Source of the DNA: Hofstenia miamia
Lineage: Eukaryota > Xenacoelomorpha > Acoela
Direction: 5' to 3'
Assembly: GCA_004352715.1 (NCBI GenBank)
Contig: SCFE01000090.1
Coordinates: forward strand, 745,196 to 809,195
DNA length: 64,000 nt
This document shows, one piece after another, positions 11,216 through 24,178 of this stretch (its first letter is position 1; every line of letters starts with the position of its first letter). The notes beneath the pieces are model-generated. The model was not told where the DNA came from. It searched no databases and saw only the letters and a list, made by a program, of their open reading frames with translations. Made by a program: the position numbers and the translations under genes.

Positions 11216-11452
11216 TAGGTTGTCCCATAAAAAACTGCGTATTTTCTTTTAAAATGTTGATATAAAACATTTTATTGTTAAAATCATTGTAGCAATAGAT
11301 ATTTAAGAAATATAGTAAGAGATAGGCGTCTATGTTATCATATAAATTGAAATTGAAACTCAAAATTCATAATTCAAAATTGAAATTCAAAATCTAACAG
11401 CCAAACGTGTCAGAATATTTTTTACCAGCGCAGTTTTTTATGGGACAACCTA
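11216..11452. mobile_element. mariner-type MITE, 237 bp
   Basis: Perfect terminal inverted repeats of at least 23 bp starting TAGGTTGTCCCATAAAAAAC on the left, with the exact reverse complement on the right (11429-11452). TA flanks on both sides match the TA target duplication of Tc1/mariner elements. GGTTGTCC is a common start for mariner family repeats. The interior has no transposase. It includes a run of near-repeats of TTGAAATTCAAAAT at about 11346-11396. The fully matching repeats suggest a comparatively recent insertion or recent amplification. Confidence 0.92.
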
Positions 11453-11454
11453 TA

Positions 11455-13848
11455 TATTAGCATTTGCATTTACTGTTTGCAGCTCTGGTATGTTCTGTTA
11501 AACATCAGTAAATAATGTGTAAAAGAAGCTCTTTTCAAGGTAGTGTACTAAAATTCTAAGGAATAGTGCACTTACAAATGAATATATACCTTATGCGGGG
11601 TTGGTAGTATGGTGTTTGTCGAAAAAACACGTTTTCTATATTTTTAGCAACAATTAAATTTGTAAAAAATGTTAGCAGAAAACGTTTGTTTGACAATGTT
11701 ATAAAAATGGACCGCGTAATACACAAAACACACGAACTAAAAAAAGTGAATAAGTCAGAGTTCCTTCTAAAAGAAGAAGCCGTCAAATGTTAAAGGTTCT
11801 TGCTAAATAACTAATCTGAAAAATTTAGATGTTTTTTCAAAGATATTAAACGTGTTCTATTTGTCTTCTACAAGTGCTGTTTTAAACAGTTTGCTTTAAA
11901 CATACCAACCCTGACCCTCATTGAATGACATCTTGCCATTCTTGATATCAAAAAAATGTGAATATTTCAATCAAATAATAAAAATTAAGTATGAAGCATC
12001 CGACATAATGTTTTGCGTTTTAATTTAAAACTGCCATCTTCATCCACCATCACTTCAAAATTTTACAAGAATTTTAACAACAAGTTTATAGTACATGACC
12101 ACATGCAATTTCGTCTTTAGCAAGACAATTCATTGTACACTTGATCGAAATCAAAGATCAATGTTAATTTTGAAAGACATTAATTTATAGCTTGATCCAG
12201 TGCAGGAGTTATTCAATTTTCGTGGCTACCAATTCTGAGAGATTCTTAGAAGTTTTTATGTGCAACTGAGAATGGATTCTTCTTAAAGGCAAACAAAAAT
12301 AGTAATCAACATTCGATTAAAAATTTTAAATGGATAGGCATACAATGACACTGGATTTTCCTTACAGAAAAAATCGTTCTATTCTACCAATTCCATTGAA
12401 TGAGTAAATTTTTTTTAGAAAAAAATATTGATAGTTACGTCTCTACTCACATCGAATTACATTGAATAAAGAAACCTGTAAAAATGTAAAGTTATTTTTC
12501 GTGAACATGTTTCACATGTTGTAATTAAGAGTAGTTTATTTTAGTAAACTTCATAACTTTTATAGACAGAATACAATTTATGATTCACGCATAACTTCCT
12601 GAGCAAATTTCACCAAAGTCAATCAAATCAAACTCTTGTTTTTCTTTTGTAGTACCGCCCAAATATGCGACACTTGACAAAATTTTATGCGTATGAAACC
12701 GCTATAGACATTACAGTGCTCGACGCATTGCCGTCACTGTTTAACGAATATCCTACTAATTCAGTGAAACTTTTATAATTCCAAGAGGTGTACAATATTA
12801 GAATTACTTTACAAAAAATGTAGTCAAATGATTAAAGATACGAAGCTGGGCTGTCACAGCAGAATACTTGTGAGTTTGGACTTCAAATGGGTTTTAGTCA
12901 TCATGGATACAGTATTTATCCATTGTAAATTTATTTCATATCATTTTTACAAAATATTGATTTAGTATTAAGCGATTAAATACGAATACACATTATGTTA
13001 ATTTACACAGGAGGTCTACAGAAGTACGGCGGCAAAAACATATTATCATTACCACTATACTGTACTAATATGAAATTTATGAACAAAAGTCCGAATATAC
13101 AGGAATTTATGTGACTTCTGTTTGTTCATATTCTTGAATTAAAGCGAAAACTAATAAAGTTTTCATGTTAAGTTAATTTGTTCAAAATTTTATATAGAAT
13201 ATATATTAAAGAAGAAAAATTTTAATGCGCGCCCAGTAAGCACAGGGATATATCGAAGGAAAAAATTTACTTAACATTTCATCTAGCAATAAATATTCTG
13301 GTACAAAGTACAACATATTTTAAATTTTGAGCAAAAATATAAAAACACATTTGAGTGGGACAGTAAACAATTTTTGGAATTTACCACGCAAGAGTATATA
13401 CATAAAATAAATGCAATTTTCAGCAATACACAGTTGCAAGCTAAACATATAACAATGAGTTGGATTGACATTTATATGGAGGCAACAGTACATTGAGTAC
13501 TTTTAGTGCATTTCTTAAATTTATGACGTAAATCAACGCTTAATATTCACTGTACTTAAACAACCAATTAAAAAACAATTATTGCGAAACTAATTTTAAA
13601 ATTTATAGAGTAACAATTTCCATAGATTTTACATTCAACTTGAATTTAATTAGAGCTTAAAATGTTAGCATTGAAGAAACAAAGCACGTATATGTACATG
13701 CTGATAGCTTAGTACTTATTGTATGGCAAGCAAATTTAAATTTTAAAATATTCCTTTTCTATGTATACTGTGTTACTAGAGCCACTAATGAAGTCTATTT
13801 TTAATATAAATCAAATGATTTTGTAAGACACTTTTGAAATTAGGCTTA
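11455..13848. other. AT-rich stretch, nothing recognised
   Basis: Short open frames at 11556-11786 (minus) and 13283-13471 (minus) show no known family. No repeats with defined ends were seen. Confidence 0.4.
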
Positions 13849-14018
13849 ATTGTGCTCTCACACTCCCAATTCATTTTAAACATATATTTTTTGTAGGTTA
13901 CAAAAATGATTTATGCATTAATTATACAGATATACCATAGCCGTTGTTGCTTAAGTACCCTTATAAAATAATATTTTTATGGAAAATAATACATTGATAT
14001 GCTTAAAACCATTTAAAC
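13849..14018 (+). repeat. 170-bp duplicated contig end, copy 1
   Basis: Identical, as far as I can read, to 14043-14212 (offset 194). It is followed by three bases (TTT) and a 21-N gap. It is best read as the overlapping end of a contig that the assembler failed to merge. Confidence 0.93.
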
Positions 14019-14021
14019 TTT

Positions 14022-14042
14022 NNNNNNNNNNNNNNNNNNNNN
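14022..14042. other. assembly gap, 21 N
   Basis: A short N run between the two copies of the 170-bp repeat. Confidence 0.97.
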
Positions 14043-14212
14043 ATTGTGCTCTCACACTCCCAATTCATTTTAAACATATATTTTTTGTAGGTTACAAAAA
14101 TGATTTATGCATTAATTATACAGATATACCATAGCCGTTGTTGCTTAAGTACCCTTATAAAATAATATTTTTATGGAAAATAATACATTGATATGCTTAA
14201 AACCATTTAAAC
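14043..14212 (+). repeat. 170-bp duplicated contig start, copy 2
   Basis: The second copy begins directly after the gap and continues into unique sequence (ATTATGTTTAAAC). Confidence 0.93.
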
Positions 14213-16080
14213 ATTATGTTTAAACTACAAAATATGTGTTTCACCAACATGCACGCCCGGACAGAATTCTTGAGCAAAATAAGAGTCATACCCAGGTCTT
14301 GATTCTAAGGGTCATGCCCTTTGCATTAGGCTTAAGAATTATCATTATTATATATAATGTAGAGTAGAGGAGCTGTATTGAATGGAAACCAAATAATATA
14401 ATATTTATCCGCACTTTTTAAAGTATTGGAATGTGTGATTTGAACGTAAACGCAAACCCTAATCTTAGAATGCAATTAGTATTGTGATGTGTTTCACTAG
14501 CGTCTATTACTAATTTTTTGTTCATATTCGAAAATTAATTCTGCTATTGTAACTGATAACACAGACACGACTTCGAATTAAAATATATTTCCCTCCTCCA
14601 ATTACAATACGGTTTCTCACATTTTGATTAATACAAGACTACCAGTCTTAACTCAAGCCGGAACTATTGGATTTCAATGGGAACGGCTATTATTAGTGAA
14701 CGTCATTTTCAATAACACTTATATTTTGGCAAATATGGTAAGAGTTCTTGATCAATTAGTAAGTTTCGGTTACAAGCGATACAATATAGTTCTTAATGAG
14801 ATGAATTTTCACATAGACCCATTCTTTAACTGATTACGTTTTGATAACACAGTAAATTATACATTCTTTCGAAAAACACTAAAACAGTGTAAGCATTCAG
14901 CTCTCGTAAAATACTAACAGTGTTTTTAAACTTGCGTTTCTTAATTGCATGGGTAAATGTTTCATTAATTTTCCTGTTATTTCAATTTACAATAACCATA
15001 AATAGCGATATTGCATTAATGAATTCAATCGCGCTATAGTAAGTCATTAATAAGTAAATGTAATTTGAAAATTGATTTTGCTTCAATTTTTTCAACTGTC
15101 ATCAAAATCCTTTAACGTATTGTTAAGTGGAACAAGAATTCTGGATTTTATTATTCTGAATGTATATTAAAATTAATTAATTAAAATATGTTTTAGATGA
15201 ATGAAATTTAGTACACGCATTATTTGATTTGATGAATTATATGGCGTTTGGATAAAAAATCTAATTACAATTTAACTAGCAGATGCAAAATTATTGTTTA
15301 TTATAACATGTAGATTTTTAATTTGAATTTTCTCCAACAACTGCTTTCTATTCTCCTTGTTTTCCTTCATTATAAAACAATCAAACCAAAAAATATTTGA
15401 ACAAGGCATTCCACTGAGATGCCCATATGTTGCGGGAAATATTCAAAAAATATTAGTAGTTAAAGTGTGGTATATTCCCTACCCATGTAGGAAATTCAAT
15501 AATGATGCAATGGAGTTCTTGTAAATTGTTAAGTAGCTATTGTTATTCTTTTAAATTAATAGAATTACAAATGTTCTCAGATGAAATGAACCTACATAAC
15601 ACCGTTAACGAAAAATTTGTTATTCGTAGTAAAAGCTAATGTTTTGCATGCTAAAGTACAAAAATATATTATAATGATTCTCACATACTATGTAGAATTA
15701 CTAAACTATAAAAATCTAGTATGGTTGGCACTTATAACAAAACAATTAGATTAATCATAGTAGAAAGTGCCTTATATTGAGATATTTCCAGTACCAGCCA
15801 GTGTTTCACATAAACAAAATAAATATATATATACTTGATAGCCTTTGGATTCTCAATTAATTTTTGATCAAATTTATTTGTCATCATTAGCAAAATAAAA
15901 TTTGATGTGGAGTATTTCTCATTGAGATTTTCACAGAATATGGCACCCTGCGTACATTTATGGCTTCGTTTCAAAATATAGGGTAAAAAGGGAATATGAG
16001 TCAAACGTGCCATGACTAGCCTGGTTTTGGAAAATGGATTGTTATAGCTGAATATATAATCCCTATTATCATTAATACAT
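14213..16080. other. AT-rich stretch, nothing recognised
   Basis: A 69-codon open frame at 14624-14833 has near-average composition but no recognisable domain. No defined repeats. Confidence 0.4.
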
Positions 16081-16082
16081 AC

Positions 16083-16787
16083 ATCACACGTAGCCAACCA
16101 TTGGTGGACCACCAGTGGCAGAAGCGGTGGGCCACCGGTGGATTTGGCCGCCCGTACGCCAGTGGCTAACTGGTGGCTAATTGATGGGCCACTAGTGGCA
16201 AAAGTATGATTTAAGCATCTGAGCAATGTCTCAAATGTAGCAACAGCAAACCTTTATATTGAGAAGAGTTAAAACATTGCAGTTTAAACTAACACAAACC
16301 CAGCAAAGGGTTGAAGGAAATATAACGAATTTTTTATTATAACCAATAACAACAAGCATACAAAAATGCCCAATTTAGTTTAAATTTTCAATTTCCAAAG
16401 AAATTGCAATTTTTAAACATTATTTTTTTCCAATAATTAAAAATAACTTTTGCCCAATTTTAAGTACTCATGTAGACATTAATTTCAAGGACTACGAATA
16501 ATCGTGAATTAATTTTTTTTGAAAATTCATTCTGCACATATATCCTATAATTTTTGCAAACAGCAAATTGCACAAAAGCTCTTCACAATAAATTTTATAT
16601 ATTTATCAGATCTAAGAAGCATAATAATGAATAATATTTTACTTGCAAGCATTAGCTCATATATTATTTATGATTAAGAGTAAATCAGATGTCACTAGTG
16701 GTCCACTGGTGGCTATAAGTGGCTGTAATTTCCACTGTTGCCACTCATTCCCCACCAGTGGACCACTGGTGGTGGCTACATGAGATG
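16083..16787. mobile_element. non-autonomous inverted-repeat element, about 700 bp, CCACTGGTGG-rich ends
   Basis: The two ends are long imperfect inverted repeats of about 110 bp. The left end reads CATCACACGTAGCCAACCA, and the right end reads CATCTCATGTAGCCACCACC when reverse complemented. Both then carry tandem variants of the palindrome CCACTGGTGG / CCACCAGTGG, making them far more GC-rich than the AT-rich core. A second, diverged copy lies at 39972-40400 and shares the left end and core, which shows this is a dispersed family. I found no clear target duplication and no transposase. It could be a foldback-type or hAT-like MITE. Frames through the ends (minus ORF 15732-16226, plus ORF 16738-16968) are by-products. 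Confidence 0.75.
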
Positions 16788-16789
16788 CA

Positions 16790-19700
16790 ATGTAAACACT
16801 CAATCAACAAGTACATATTCTTCGCGAAAATTCACCGAATTTACAAAGGTAGTGCTAGAGCTATACAGCAAAAATGTTTTAAATAATAATATTATGAGGT
16901 TGGATAACTACTGCTTAGTTCAATCAACATTGGCACAGTGTAGAGTGCACAATTTGACTCTAAATTAGGACATCCAATCAATAATTTTTTGTTGGTAATA
17001 CGAGACCACAATTTTCATTTGTCCTTTTTTCTTTAGCTTTTAAGATTATAAATGCCATTTTTTTTAGTAGGGAGCTGTTAAAAATGGAGACAAATGTATT
17101 GACATCATAATCACACACATTCAATATCATTTAAATATGGTAATAATTTTTATCTGATCATAATTATTAAATTTTTTGTTAAAATTTAAATTGATTTTGG
17201 CTTTGTGCAATCCCAAATATTTTAGAAGATTCAATTCTTTACAGGTATTAATATTTCCAATAAAGTATATTTTATAAAGCAATTCCCTGAGATTTAGTGC
17301 TATCTACATAGATAGGTAATATGAGACCATCTAGCTCTGACATCATAGAGCCTATTATCTCATTAAGTATACAAAATTTATCTATTATTATGGTACTTAG
17401 ATATACAAGAAAATCGCTGAAGACATTGGTAAAACAGATTAGGGTGTATCTGCATTCCTGTTTATGCAAATTAGACAAATGAGCTTGATGTTCTCGTATT
17501 CCATACACTTATCTTACGTCCATTTTGGGCAAACATTATTCTTACTGCTTACAAAGGATACTTATAAAGGATATTGCAATGACGTAACAATCTTCTATCA
17601 ATGTATTCCTGCAAATAATCAGTTTACTCATGGTCCCCATTTCTAGGTTCTACATAACAGTTATTCCTCTTTATAGAGAATACTGGACATACACCAGTTA
17701 ACAACAATATAATCAAGCTATAACCCTATTAAAACACCTTGATTTTGTTGAAGAAGCATGCAAAATTCAAAATAACTATGAAAATTCATGTCAGTAGTCA
17801 CAATGACTTATCTCCATTACTGTTAACCAGGATTCTAAAGTGTCACTTGTTGTTCATAATGTAAATAGTCAGGATTTAGAATCTAACCCAAACATTATCT
17901 GGAAATATTCCATTGATTTATTTCAATGTGAGAGTATTATTAAAAATAAAGGCACTTCAAAGGATAGAAACTATCAACTATATCACACTCACGAATTTTA
18001 GAATGCTAACTTCATTTTGAAAAAGCTTTTAAAATTTTAGTTAGTCTTAAGCACAACCTTAACAAATTCTAGTGCAAAATAAATTGAATCGCTGTTAAAC
18101 TTTGTAATCACGTACATTTACTGCTGAAATAGATATACATTTTAACATAAAAGTCTAAAAATAATAATGAATTTTATTCAGAATGAATTGGAAGTGAAAA
18201 TTTTAGTAACATATAACCAGTTCACTAATGAATGGACATATCTAGAAATTTTTTCATGATGATTCTAGGTTCCTAATTTTTAATTCCATAACATAGTATT
18301 TTGAAGAAAGTATTAATTATTAATTGAGATGGAATTTTTTTATAAATTGAGAAAGTCATTCGTTTAGTAAACTTATAAACACTTATATCGTTAATATTGA
18401 ATTAAATAAACTAGGCAAGGCGGTGTTTTGAGGTATTATCAATACAGTGTAGTTTAGCCTGAATGATGATGACTTGCTTGAGACGTGCTACTTTGAAATA
18501 AAACACTAGAATTATTTGTTTAACTCCATCAAACAATCAGTGAGGTTGGTGTGAAATATATTTTTTATGTACCAAAGGCAATAAAAACAGTTATAATTCC
18601 ACGTGACATTTTTCTTAATTTCATGGAAAAAGTCATAAATGTTGTTAGCACTAATTGATGCTGTTAAATAATTTACACATTTCCTAAATTCATTTATCAT
18701 TTACCGTAATTCTGATGTTTTCAGAGATGCATTGTAATCTTTTCTAAGAAAATAATTAATTGAGTCGCATCTTGATTGCCTTTCAATTTTTGTTGTCAAA
18801 ATATAGAACAAGGTTTTCAGTATTTTGGTGTTTTTAGAACACAGATGAATACTGATGCATTTTAATTATTTATTTGAATTAATGATTTCAATATATCACT
18901 AATAGCTACAAATAGCACATTTTAGATTTAATTTCACTAGCCTTTTTAAAATAAATTAGCTCTATGCATAGAGTCATTTGGCAAGATATTACTTAAAAAC
19001 CATTTAAAGAAAATGAGAAATTATGAAATCCAATAGGAATGCCATACATCATTTGCGACAAGGTCCTAATCAAAATTGATTCATACTATCGGGTTTCATT
19101 TTCCGCTTAAGATATTAAATAACCAAATTAAGTCAGGTTTACAGGTCTAAGGATGTCAAAATCAAAATCGCGAGGAAAACAATTCTCTATTTGTGAGGTA
19201 CTTTTCAATTAAGGATCATACATGCGTCATTACTAACATCCAATAATATTCATTTCTAAAGAAGGTCATTTACATAGAATAATCCGTTTCTACATTTGTT
19301 ATAGAAAAAGTTGGTGAAAGTTTTGTTGAATTTTATGTTTACTTCTTAGAGATAAACTTGTTCATTTTACAATTAGTAATTTTAGGAGTTTATTAATAGC
19401 AATTTATATACTTTAACAACAAACTATGATTAGATATTTTTACTAAGCATAATAGCAAATCTCTATATTTGGTATTTTTCAGAGAATATAACTAATGATT
19501 TCAAAAATACAAATATTAATTTTAGAAATATAAAAACTTAGACTATAAATAATAATTTTGAAAATATACATTTAAGCCTATTCGACCTGGGAGAGAATTC
19601 CTCCACCTTTCCTCAGTAAGCTTTTAATTACTACTCAAAGTTGCTTAGTTTTTTAACCCTATTTTCACTGGGGCTGATTCGAACCCCTCCAAATTTTTAG

Positions 19701-21332
19701 ATATAACTCAGAGACCTTTCTTTTTAAATCCACTATCCTCTTATGACTATTTTCTTTACATTTTTCTCCAACTTTTAGTGCAAAAATTTTGCAAATAGGG
19801 TCAAGAGTTACAAACATATAGCGATTTTAAAAAAAAAGTTCATGAAAAACTGATATTTTTTTGAGAATTACAAAAATAACAATTTTGTAGCTAAAGGCTA
19901 TAAAGTTTCCATAAAAAATTATAATTAAATGTTTTCTATGTTATTTGCCTTATAGGCTTTTCTCTGGATTCCTATTTAGTAATATTTCTAACATTTTATG
20001 TCAATAATGAGAATTTAAGAAAATTTGATACATAACCTAATTAATATACGCATAATTTACATATTAATGATCGTATCACATAATGGTTATTTTAAAATAT
20101 TCCTAACATGTCAAAGTATCTCCACACCAAATTTAGTGTTGATCGGATGTACCGCTTCCGAGATTTTAGGGGGGGCAAATCGGCCCCCATCAGGAATAAC
20201 TGCTAAGAAAAAGCCCTGGTAAAATAGGATTAATGAAACTTTGTGACATTTCAAAATTTATATTAAAAGATCATGACCCCTATTAAAAAAATTTTAAATA
20301 TCTGATAATTTTATGTATGTTATTCAACGGGTGTATAGTTTTCATTTTTTGCAAAAACTTATTAACATAATAAAATTGAAAACTAATTAAAATTTGGAGG
20401 ATTTATACTTTATAAGTTAGGAATGAATACTACAGACTTTTATTATTTCCGACAGTTAAGACCAATATTCAATTTATCTAAGAGCCCGAAGTTTTTAGAT
20501 CTCATGAGGTCATCAAAAATAATTATGGCATCTCATTTCTGAACATTTTGTTTTGATAGTGCTGATATGAAAAATATTTGCGAAAATTTTCGTTTTAATA
20601 GCCTAATCTAATCCACAGTTAGATAGGGGAGGAAATCCTCACTTCTCATGACCTAGAAACCCCAAAAACCCCACTCAAATAGGATTAATTATGTAATCGC
20701 AACACAAAAAATACCAATGTTAGATGTGATAGTCAAGAAACAGCAAGAAAACAGAGGTGAATCAATTCTGAAGATTAGATTAGTCAAATCATTATTGAAC
20801 TTGCTGATCTTTCTGTTGATGCTAACTATTAGACGCCTAAATGAATTTGAACTAGTCCTCGAGGTTTTTGCTTGCAATCAGCAAACTTGTGAAGAAGGAT
20901 GGTCTTAAATGGACAAGACTAAAAAATCATGTAGCAATGTCTTAGGTGATGATTACAAAGCTTTAGTTAGAACTTATGTTTTCACCAATCGGCCCTCAAA
21001 TGTCAATGTTTGTGTGAATCAGACCTTAACTTTCATTATTTAATCCCCTATGCATATTAACACTCCAGTACATTACACGCAAGTAGGAGTCAAAGCCCAT
21101 CCGTTGGTTCAATTATATCGAATATAGTGGATAATATTATGAATCTCTATGCGAAAAATATAACTTAAATGGAGTTTCACAAAATGCAAAAATTTTTCAC
21201 TAAAAATTCTAATTATAAATTTCGAAACATAAGTAAAATATTAAGGAATGTTCACGAAAATTTTTAACAGCTTGGTCGGTGAGAGGAGTTAGGTCATGTG
21301 CACTGAGGCTAAGGGGAAACAGAAGAGATCTA

Positions 21333-21335
<3 letters not shown>
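16790..21335. other. long AT-rich stretch, mostly featureless
   Basis: No gene recognised. Between about 19575 and 20695 the composition becomes mixed, with GC-rich patches (CCTGGGAGAGAATTCCTCC, GGGGGGGCAAATCGGCCCCC). AAATAGGATTAAT occurs twice (about 20223 and 20680), each time after a C-rich patch (GCCCTGG, ACCCCACTC). This may be an undefined repeat. Small frames at 20025-20222 and 20717-20908 are not recognised. Confidence 0.4.

Positions 21336-21392
<57 letters not shown>
21336..21392. repeat. (TA)n microsatellite, about 57 bp
   Basis: A pure TA run preceded by CTATCTA. Confidence 0.97.
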
Positions 21393-21393
<1 letters not shown>

Positions 21394-23918
21394 CGCAGGT
21401 CTGACTTTTCAGCTAAAAATTACTAAAACTCTTCTGTATTTACAATAAAATATCATCTTATATACAATTTAGCTATTAACATATTTAAAAACGTGAGAAA
21501 ACACTAGACTGGCCGATAAATAACCAGCTCCGATGTTACAATATATATAAATGTATTTCCAGTAATATTGCTTTCATATCTCTACTAATTTCATCAATAT
21601 TAATAACTAAAATGTACTTTCGAATTTGAATTTTCGTACCAAATGGGAAAAGAATGGATATTTTGAAATAGCTTCAGATAAGTGCCCATATATGTAAGCA
21701 TTTAATGATAACCTAATCGATAAAGCGGAGATGCATTTCCAACTTGAGACATGCGATAATCAATTCTCTAAAAACACAGCGAAATAACCGAATAACTGCA
21801 TTAATAATTAATTGATGTAACAATTTGTTAATCAAGCAAGTTTTATTATATTAGACAGATTCTAAACTTTTTAGTTTAAATAAGATACAATACATCATCA
21901 GAGTCAAAGCCAAGTGAATCAAGAATCTATGAATATATTTCATTATAAATTTGTGTTAGCAGAATTTCAGTCGTTTCTTCAACCTCCTAATGAGTCAAGA
22001 CAGGATGACAAGACATGCATAAATGAGGACAAGACAAAATAATCAGGAAATCATCCTTTGCAGGACAAAGGCATGACACCGATATTTCTAGTTTATTTAG
22101 ATATTTGCATAATTTTGAACAGAAATTAGCTTTTCGGTTTGCTTGCTCAAAAAACGGAGTGAATTCCATCCCTCTTACTTCCTAGCATAGTTCAGTAACT
22201 TAATTCAATATCAAATTTTGCAAACTGTGCATTAAATATAATTAATTAAAATCTTTTCAAAGGAAATACATTGTCTTCAATATTACAGAAGTTAAGACTG
22301 TTTGTGTCTTCTAGACATACAAGTTTAGTGAATGCGCAACACTATATTCAGAAAAAAGTAAATGTATATACTCAAAATAGTGAAATCATAGTTTAAATGG
22401 AATGCCTTTTATCTACTAACAAATTTAATTTATCATTATTTTAATACATTTAAATCACAAGGTGCTAAAGTTACAAGAAAACTCAATTTCTAATTTTAGA
22501 ACTGATTCGTCTGAAGATTTAAGTAGTTTAAATTCTTTCACAGGCTACATTAGTTATCACCTATTCGAAAGAATTTCAATAAAAAGTTTGTGCGAGACTA
22601 CAAAATGCATGTAATTCGAAACTTAGCTTAAAGCCCCATTCAATTTTTTGTAAATACAATGAAAATAGTGAAATTTCAATTCCTTTTTAGGGAAACATAA
22701 AGCATTATCAATGGTATTTCTAAAAAACTTTCAATGTGCATTCGTTATTATTCGCCTATTTCCATTTTGATTTACGATTCGTGTTACATTTTTCAAATAT
22801 TAATTTGTTTTGTGTGGGGATGCATTAACAGTTCCATTATGTGTTTTTTAAAACAAAGCACTAAGTACAATTCCTATATTTTATCATTAAAAGCTTGCTG
22901 AAAATTTGCATTCAATTAAGTAAATTAGTTGTAAAATTAAAACAGTCAATTTTCCATCTCTAAGAAATTTTGTCAACGTAGAAGTGTATTTCCATTGGTA
23001 ACTATCTAACAGAAGTCGAAAACAAATATAAATCCATAATTTATTTATAGACACTAAAGGGGGCAGATTAAAACAAACATTTCGAATTACGTCAAAAGAC
23101 ATTTAAAATTTATGGCAACAGTTATTTCACATATTTAATGCGTGACCTTATAAATTTAATAGACAAAAACGTTTAACGATGCAATTTTATAGATAATGTT
23201 TTTTAACAGTCCAAAATCATTTTATTTTATTATTATGCAATGGAACCTAAAAATAAAGTTCAATTTGTGATTGTAATCTGTTATGGTGCATATATTATAT
23301 AAACATGCACGTACGCTAACATACGTTAGGTTATACGTCTCCAGCCATCTTTGTAAGCCCTGGTGGTGGGAGCCTGAGGACCTAATATTTTCCAAAGAAT
23401 CATAATTTTTTGGTAGCATCCCTCCCTTTCAAGAATTTGCAATATTGCTAGAATAACTTTGCAATTTTAATACAGCAAATTTTGAGCAAATATGACTGAC
23501 TTTATAGATCAGCCCCTAGTTTTAGCTGAGACTTTCGATGAATTTCTATGAATATCTCTTTACATGTTATTAAACAGCAGGTTAGACAACAACATCTGCC
23601 ATTTTATTATATAAAAATGTCTCAAAAATGAATTCAGAAATAAATAGTAGCTTCATGTATAAATTACTTTATCAGCCATTGGTAAAATTGACTTACAAAA
23701 TAATAACTTTTCGAGCTAAAACTTAGGCACTCTTTATTAATAGCGCATGTTAATGAAAAATGACATACTAATATATAGGAAACAATTCAACGGATTAATA
23801 AGTGAGCTTGTTAACATTTAAAGGTGAATTAATAATACTGACATGGTTTAATAAACATTTCTCATAATATAATGCCATGTATAAACAAAGACTTTAAAAA
23901 ATTTAGAAAATATTAGTC

Positions 23919-23921
<3 letters not shown>
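21393..23921. other. AT-rich stretch, nothing recognised
   Basis: Only short frames with no known family. Confidence 0.4.
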
Positions 23922-23953
<32 letters not shown>

Positions 23954-23975
23954 TCGTATATATGCATATATATGT
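23922..23975. repeat. (TA)n microsatellite, interrupted
   Basis: About 30 bp of pure TA, then CTCG and further TATATATG-type units. Confidence 0.95.
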
Positions 23976-24178
23976 TTTACATACATTGCGCAAATGCTCA
24001 GTTCCCATAAATAGAAACCTCATCCTATGAAAATGTATAAACCACTTGAACAGTTTTAGATGACGTTAGCAATTCAAAAAAATTCATTATTTTCCAAAAC
24101 TATAGGCCTAATGAAGTTTTTTATTCTCTTCATTCAATTGTTAATTTATTTTGATTAAATTTTATTCACAATTCATTT

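Noticed and set aside
16088-16205. Regularly repeated CCACTGGTGG units considered as a CRISPR-like or short tandem array
   Set aside because: Units are degenerate, spacing is irregular, and the same structure is inverted at the other end of the element, as in a transposon.
15732-16226. 164-codon minus-strand frame as a gene
   Set aside because: Its N-terminal half is the GC-rich transposon end and the rest is AT-rich chance sequence.
19670-19700. GGGGTTCGAATC on the minus strand as a tRNA T-arm
   Set aside because: No D-arm, anticodon arm or acceptor pairing could be built around it.
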